64,000 bases of DNA from Trema orientale (lineage: Eukaryota; Streptophyta; Magnoliopsida; Rosales; Cannabaceae): NCBI GenBank assembly GCA_002914845.1, contig JXTC01000066.1, positions 307,779-371,778 on the forward strand, in the 5' to 3' direction. The notes under the pieces were generated by a model. That model was not told the DNA's origin. It did not search any database and saw only the letters and a program-made list of their open reading frames with translations. Of the stretch, positions 58,466 through 64,000 are shown piece by piece (the first letter of the stretch is position 1; every line of letters starts with the position of its first letter). The position numbers were made by a program, and so were the translations under genes.

Positions 58466-59490
58466 ATATATATATATGTATGAACTCCCAAAAGATAAGT
58501 ATATATTAGCTTATTATGGATTAAATCTCTATATGATAAAATAGAAATACACGAATTAAACTAAGTATAACCCAAGGTAACTTTTTTTAGTGAGAGTAGT
58601 ACTATATTGAACAATAGTTATAATATTCAATATAGAACTAGTTATTAATCTTCCCAAGAAGCAAGTTAATTAGTTCTTGACTTGAAAAGATAATTCTAGT
58701 TAATTTTAGGATTAGTCTTTAAGAGAACTACTTTGATTTACTCAGGTCTAATCGTTGACCAAGATTTAACTAAGAATAATTGTTTTCATAAGGACTAGGT
58801 TATCATTACAAGAAAAGTGATGTGTTTTTTCATGGTCTCGTTTACATCATGATTTCTATGTTTGATTTTATTGTGAATAGTTACGCTCTTTATTATAGTT
58901 TCTAGAAAATGTCTTCGAAAAAAAAAAAAAGAACTGTTATGCTTTAATGGAAAACATGCTCATCAATCCAAACTATATTGAATGGAAGAAAAATCTCTTT
59001 TCTCTTAACCATGAATGGTGCTAAAATTGTAATATATGAGTCATGTTCTATGTTGCCACAAAAGTAATTTTTATGCACGGGATACTCTAATAAAATGGAT
59101 GGTTTCCAATGCTATTGCTTGGAACTACATGAGGACATTTATGTCAGAATAATGACAAGAATTTTATCTTTGAGACTAGTGATGAAAAAGATTTGCTGAG
59201 TCTGCTGGATAATGCTTATGTTGTACTGAGAATTATGATATGGTTCATTGTAGGAGAACTGATGCTAAAGACCTGTATACACGAAGGAACACATGTTTTG
59301 GATCATTTTATTTTTATGGTGGGGAGCATGATTGTAATGGAGATAAATAGGAGTGTTACTTGTACATGATGACATGATCATTAAAAAAATTTCTTATACT
59401 CTTCCCGAATAATGTCCGAATAATGTAAATACTACCGAGAGAATAATTTATATCACAAGAAAAAACTCACTTGACCGGGGCGCTGGAAAT
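58466..59490. other. AT-rich DNA with possible copia gag remnant and G5 primer region
   Basis: Near 58955 a plus-strand piece reads MLINPNYIEWKKNLFSLN, like the NYxxWKxxL core of copia gag. A CATTACAAGAAAAGTG at 58805 looks like a CACTA end without a partner. At 59465-59490 the minus strand reads ATTTCCAGCGCCCCGGTC, a diverged TTTGGCGCCGxxGCCGGGG leader next to the G5 LTR. Confidence 0.35.
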
Positions 59491-61575
59491 TGATACCGAA
59501 ATTTCTGAAGAATCTTTTTGGAGTCCAATTAGGTATCTAACCGGGGTCGTTAACTGGCAAATTAGTTCCTTTAACTCATATCTTAGTATTAACTAATACA
59601 GTGGTAGTAAGGGTCAATCCAACAAAGAACTAAATCCAATTGCTAAGCTATTAATTTTATGTTGAATATTTAAGGAGGTTTTTATAATGATAAACTAAAG
59701 CTAATAAAATAGAAAAGTAAATAAAGTGCAAATAAATAAATTAATTAATTAATAATAAAATAAATTGATTAAAGGTTCATTCGCCACCACTAGACACTCT
59801 TATTAAGTTAATTATCGAATTCTATATTCAATTACTTATTAAAATTATCAATCGTAGATAGTTGCTAGCTCTGCTATCTTTATTTTTCATTAGATATTCA
59901 CTAAACAAAACTAGCTCTTCATTTAATTTCTATCAATTAAATAACCTTAAACAAGCTCTCCAAGTTTAATTTAATCAATATATTAAGTTAAGAAAAATAT
60001 GTTCATCTAGGTACCAATTACACAAACTCGGATTATTTAACTTACGTTATGTTCTTTATCATAATCGATCAATCACTTATCACAATTCAATTAATTATAT
60101 ATAGCTACTAACAAAAAGATTAACAAGATAATTACGAATCAAGCAATCTAACATAATAATATATATCTATTATATTCACTTAGTCGTACACCCAAACACA
60201 TCAAAGTAAAATCATAAACAACAAAGCATAGAAGAACATAAACAATTTTAAATAAGTACTCAATAGATAAAATTTGGAAAATCAAATATATTTATATCTA
60301 GGGTTTTGATGTCACAACCAGAAATCCAAAGCTGTAACTTTTAGTAATTTTAGGTGAAAATATAATTAAGTATTGATTTTATGAAATTCAAGAGAAATCA
60401 AGTACAAGAAAATTTTATTTTGGTTCTCAAATCATTATAAATTCTATAACTATTAAAATTCTTATTAGTTTTAATTACTTTAGAAAAATATCCATTAAAG
60501 TTGAAGAAAGTTTCCAATTAATTTATTTAAGAAATTTTATTAAATCATAAATTCAATGTCCAAAATAGGTTACATAAAATCACTTATAGTTTCAAGTACT
60601 CAAAATAATAACAAAACCATCCTCATAGATCCACTTAGTAAATTTATTAATCTAGACTAAATAATTGAATAAAGAAAGAAGCTTAACAGAGTATAGACAC
60701 CCACTAGGAAATAGGAGTAGGAATGCAAATACAAGCTACACAGCTTGTCTAATCATCAGGATGACTACCTCAAATAGACAAATATCTGAAAATGAGAGAA
60801 GTAAGGGATGAGCATTCACATCCTCAGTAGAAATTTAATTACCTTTTTGAATGGATGCAATTTTACCAAACCTGCATAGTTAATATCTTTTCCAAAATCT
60901 ATTTATAAACCAAGTTTATAAAATAATTGATATCCAGAATAATCACATATTCAAAACCAAAACCAGAACCACAAGATTGTACATATCACAAATCATCCTA
61001 TCCTATGAGCTCACATCCTCTCATCACAAACCAAAGTAACTCGTACTACGTGTACTAAGTACTCTCTACCTGATATATATACAGAGAACCGGAGGGACAC
61101 CCATGTGTCTATGCTTACCGAACTAGAGGGGCAACTGAATGCCTACACCTATCGAGTGGGGGTAATTAGAAGACTCCGTACGTGTTTACGGGCTCTCACC
61201 AAGGGCAGGGGTGCTAGCCGCCTACTAAACACTATGATGCCTAAAATATATCTCATGTGTGATGTTATGGTATGTACAATATGTAACAGGATATGTAATA
61301 ACCCTACAAAATATAACCAAACAATGCTTTAAAAACTCTACTTGATATTGTTCTAGAATTTACTATATCGTGGGCAGCAAATCTGTTGTATATCACGATT
61401 TTATAAATATGTATAGAAGTCACACAGTCCAATTTAAGAATAATCCAAGATTTTTCCACAGTTTATCAAAATATCATTTTATTTATGATTTTTCACCGAA
61501 CAGTCATAATGCAAAATTTAAATTCAAATATGTATAAAACTAGGTAATTGAACCCCTACCTCGAGATAGTAGATA

Positions 61576-61930
61576 GGGATAATTACAAAAAAATACCCTC
61601 ATGTTTGGATGTTCTGCAATTTAAACTCTAAAATTTGGATTCCGCAAAATAATACCCTGAGATTACGAATTTCTGAAAATTAATACCCTGTGTTGATTTT
61701 TAACTGATAAAATACAATAATATCCTCAAAATTAAGATGAATAATATGGATTAATCTAGTTTTAATTGAGCATATTATTATTTTTTCGTTCCTAAAATTG
61801 GTCAAAAAATCTGTCCAGGGTATTAATTTTCAGAAATTCTTAATCTCAGGGTATTATTTTGCAGATTCCAAACTCCAGGGTTTAAATTACAGAATACTCA
61901 AACATGAGGGTATTTTTTTGCAGTTATCCC
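61576..61930. mobile_element. 355-bp Mutator-type MITE with 115-bp inverted ends
   Basis: The ends GGGATAATTAC and GTTATCCC start long inverted repeats of about 115 bases each (61576-61690 and 61816-61930) with few mismatches. TAGTAGATA is duplicated exactly on both sides (61567-61575 and 61931-61939). A 9-bp duplication and G-starting ends point to the Mutator superfamily. AATACCCT words repeat three times in each arm. The arms could form a long hairpin RNA if transcribed. Confidence 0.9.
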
Positions 61931-62329
61931 TAGTAGATATACTAAGCTAACGACGCTCGAAGAAATTCTCATTGGTCATTTGGATATTCGAAAGATTGTT
62001 TCATAATTCCCGTAAGCTCACTTTGAAAAGTGACTTTTCCAAACGAAGCCTCAAAATGCGAAATGGACATCATCACTGAATTCCTAGTACCTAAAATAGT
62101 TAGTTAGACATATAATTTATCAAATTTGGGTTCTGGACCGAGACCCAGCCCGTGGCATGCAAAATGGCAGTATTCATGAGCCTCGAAATTTGTGCCACTT
62201 TGAAACATATCGATGTTATATATCAAAACTCATTTCTTAATCCCATTAAATCCAAATTTGAAGTCACAATTCAGTTTCGAGGTCCTGAGCCTTAACAGAC
62301 TTTAAAATCCGAGAAGTACAAAAATATCT

Positions 62330-62560
62330 CTTTTTGGAATTTATTTGAAAAATATCCACTTTTCAAAGTATTTAAAAAAAATATCACCTTTGATGAATAT
62401 TTACAACAATATCACTCTTCTAAAATATTTCAAAAATTATTATTATCATAGAATTATTAAGGAAAACATCACTTTCAAAAATATTTGAAAAAAATATCAA
62501 CTTTGTCGTTTATTTGTAAAAATGTCATTTTTGCATAAATATTTCGAAAAATAACAGTTT
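62330..62560. repeat. decayed tandem repeat in G6
   Basis: TATTTGAAAAA-ATATCAC-TTT units recur about six times with varying spacing of roughly 35-45 bases. Confidence 0.45.
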
Positions 62561-62935
62561 TCTATTCTTAGCCCCAAGGCCCAATCTCAATAGTAACAGA
62601 CTTCAGTCCAATACTATTCAGTTTTACAAAATTATCATTTTTTATTCTGAATTAAAAAAATACGACATTTTTTAAATTAAGATTTCTCTCAAACCTCTAC
62701 ATAACACCACAATATTTAATCATGATTCAATGTCCTCTATCAGTTTATATAACTTTCATGGCCATAGAAACAACTACACAAAAATAATTGTATAAATGCC
62801 ACAAAATAATTTGTAAAACGACAAAAACACTCAGAAATCAGCTTACTGAAGCTGATTTGCCGACATCGATCGAGGAGGGATGGGCTTACTATCTATGGTG
62901 GCGATTGGTAGTGGCTGGTTTTTGGTTAAAGTTTA

Positions 62936-63010
62936 CGAAGAAGAAGAAGAAGAAGCAAGAAGAAGGAGAAAAAGAAAAGGAAAAAGAAAAAGAAAAAGAA
63001 AGAGAGAGAT
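62936..63010. repeat. purine microsatellite (GAA)n/(GAAAAA)n/(GA)n
   Basis: Uninterrupted purine-rich runs, GAAGAAGAAG then AAAAAGAAAAAG then GAGAGAGA, in the G6 LTR. Confidence 0.85.
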
Positions 63011-63733
63011 AGGAGGAACTTGGGTGAGAGAGAGAAAAAAGAATGGGTATAGTATTTAAAAACAAAAGTGGGTTCCACCACTTATATAAAATATTATATT
63101 TTATTTTAATTCTTTTTTATAAAAATTACTCTTATACCCATTTAAAAATCAAGTTTTTACATTTGAAATCACCCTTAATAAAACTAAAACCTAATCCAAT
63201 AAGTTTCTAAAATTAAACAATCAATCCATCATGCAAAGGAAAAGAAAAGGAAAAGAGCGATGATTGTTGTACAAACAATCTCTAGACTCCAAGCAATCTT
63301 CCGAATTCTCCAATTTTCCTTGATTCTCCTCCTCTCTAGGTTTCTATGAATATAAGTTCCCTCTTTCTAACCTAGAGTATTCTACTTATAGTAGATTTGG
63401 CCTTAGAGGCAATTTGGGAAGATATCATGCAATTCCAGAGTCCGAATTCGTCAAAATTCCTTATGTTTGTGAATATGCGCGAAACCAGCTCTCTGGAGCT
63501 CATATTATTTTTTCAGCAACAAAGTTCTGGCACCGCAATGCTGGACCTCTGGTTCTTCTTTAGTTTGTGCTTTTGACCTCTTTTTCATTCCCATTTCAAC
63601 TCCTTCTCGTGTTTTCTCTATCAAAACACCTACAAAACATAAAATCATCATTAAAAACTTAGAAATAACAAGAAAACTAACAAAATAACATAAAGAAATT
63701 AATTAGATATTTAATATAATTACACACTCATCA

Positions 63734-64000
63734 GTATCCCAAAAGGAACCCTTGGAAAAAGAAGAACAAGACCAAGCCTTTGAGGATTCTCTATAAGAAG
63801 CATTGCTTCAAGTGTAGAAGAGGGGCATTGGAAAAAAAAAAATTGCCTATAGGTCAAAAACCGGGGTATGAATTTTTTTTTTTTTTTTTTAAAAAGGGAA
63901 AAGTGTATTCCTATTATTAGGAATTATGCCTTAGGAGTTTACAATGAAAAAAACAAGAGTTAAACATCGAATTTACGTGATGCATAATAGTTTTAAGAGT
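63734..64000 (+). pseudogene. copia gag zinc-knuckle remnant
   Basis: At 63799-63845 the reading is KKHCFKCRRG and, after a one-base shift, GHWKKK, which fits the CFKCxxxGHWKxxC zinc knuckle of copia gag. It is followed by a T-run at 63873 and unassigned DNA. It may be the far side of the gag remnant near 58955, with G5 inserted between, but this is not proven. Confidence 0.45.

Larger units (their letters stand above)
60310..63161. repeat. G6: solo gypsy-type LTR inserted in G5
   Basis: It starts TGTCACAACCAG and ends AAGTTTTTACA. The 5 bases TTTGA lie directly before 60310 and directly after 63161, a perfect target duplication. No coding region, primer site or second LTR is present. This fits a long Del/Tekay-type LTR left after LTR-LTR recombination. 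It contains a MITE (61576-61930). Confidence 0.7.
59491..63733 (-). repeat. G5: Ty3/gypsy LTR, minus strand, split by G6
   Basis: On the minus strand it starts TGATGAGTGTGTAATTATAT (63733) and ends GGTATCA (59491), next to a primer-like site, so this is the 5' LTR. Removing G6 (60310-63161 and one TTTGA) leaves about 1.39 kb. A TATA-like CTATAAGTAG (minus sense, near 63393) fits a promoter. The rest of the element is missing. Confidence 0.65.

Noticed and set aside
58804-58823. CATTACAAGAAAAGTG as left end of a CACTA element
   Set aside because: No matching inverted end or subterminal repeats were found in the following kilobases.

Overview
The window is AT-rich plant nuclear DNA, most likely from a flowering plant. 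This rests on spliced genes, plant-type Ty1/copia and Ty3/gypsy LTR retrotransposons, CACTA and Mutator-like short elements, and a subgroup Ib-like bHLH gene. No species is named. There is no rRNA, tRNA or CRISPR array that I can support. One ambiguous base sits at 17906.

The only probable host gene is on the minus strand at about 4.9-7.2 kb: a bHLH transcription factor of the ORG2/ORG3 (bHLH38/39/100/101) type. Its two coding exons are separated by a 1.17 kb intron that carries a short transposon. Flanking DNA holds a gypsy LTR end (1-457), a CACTA-like end (to 4349) and sequence with no visible gene.

From 9.55 to 51.5 kb lies one nest of retrotransposons. G1, a Tat-type Ty3/gypsy element with dual RNase H and an antisense extra ORF, is the outer shell (9551-51485). 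C1, a SIRE-like copia element, sits inside G1 reverse transcriptase (13208-44240, target duplication GATGC). C2, an Angela/BARE-like copia element, sits in C1 gag (15675-25063, duplication ATATA). Further right inside C1 are a gypsy 3' end (G2), a fragment of a C2-type LTR, and a gypsy LTR (G3) split by a minus-strand Angela-like element C3 (29395-40663). C3 is itself split in its reverse transcriptase by a gypsy LTR-like block (G4).

From 51.5 to 55.3 kb is N1, a small copia derivative with only a gag remnant. Its LTRs and interior carry a striking array of 10-bp palindromes of the form TGTCNNGACA, spaced 21 bp start to start. The last 8.7 kb hold another gypsy LTR/leader, a possible LINE end, a Mutator-like element (57334-58465), and a minus-strand gypsy LTR (G5). 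G5 was hit by a solo LTR (G6, duplication TTTGA), which in turn was hit by a 355-bp Mutator-type MITE (9-bp duplication TAGTAGATA).

The most unusual signals are the 21-bp phased palindromes in N1, four small stem-like boxes kept at matching spacing in the long leaders of C2 and C3, and a 27-28 bp GC-rich minisatellite in the C3 leader. Nearly all retroelement genes are broken. The exceptions are a 451-codon protease-integrase frame in C2 and a gag frame in C1.
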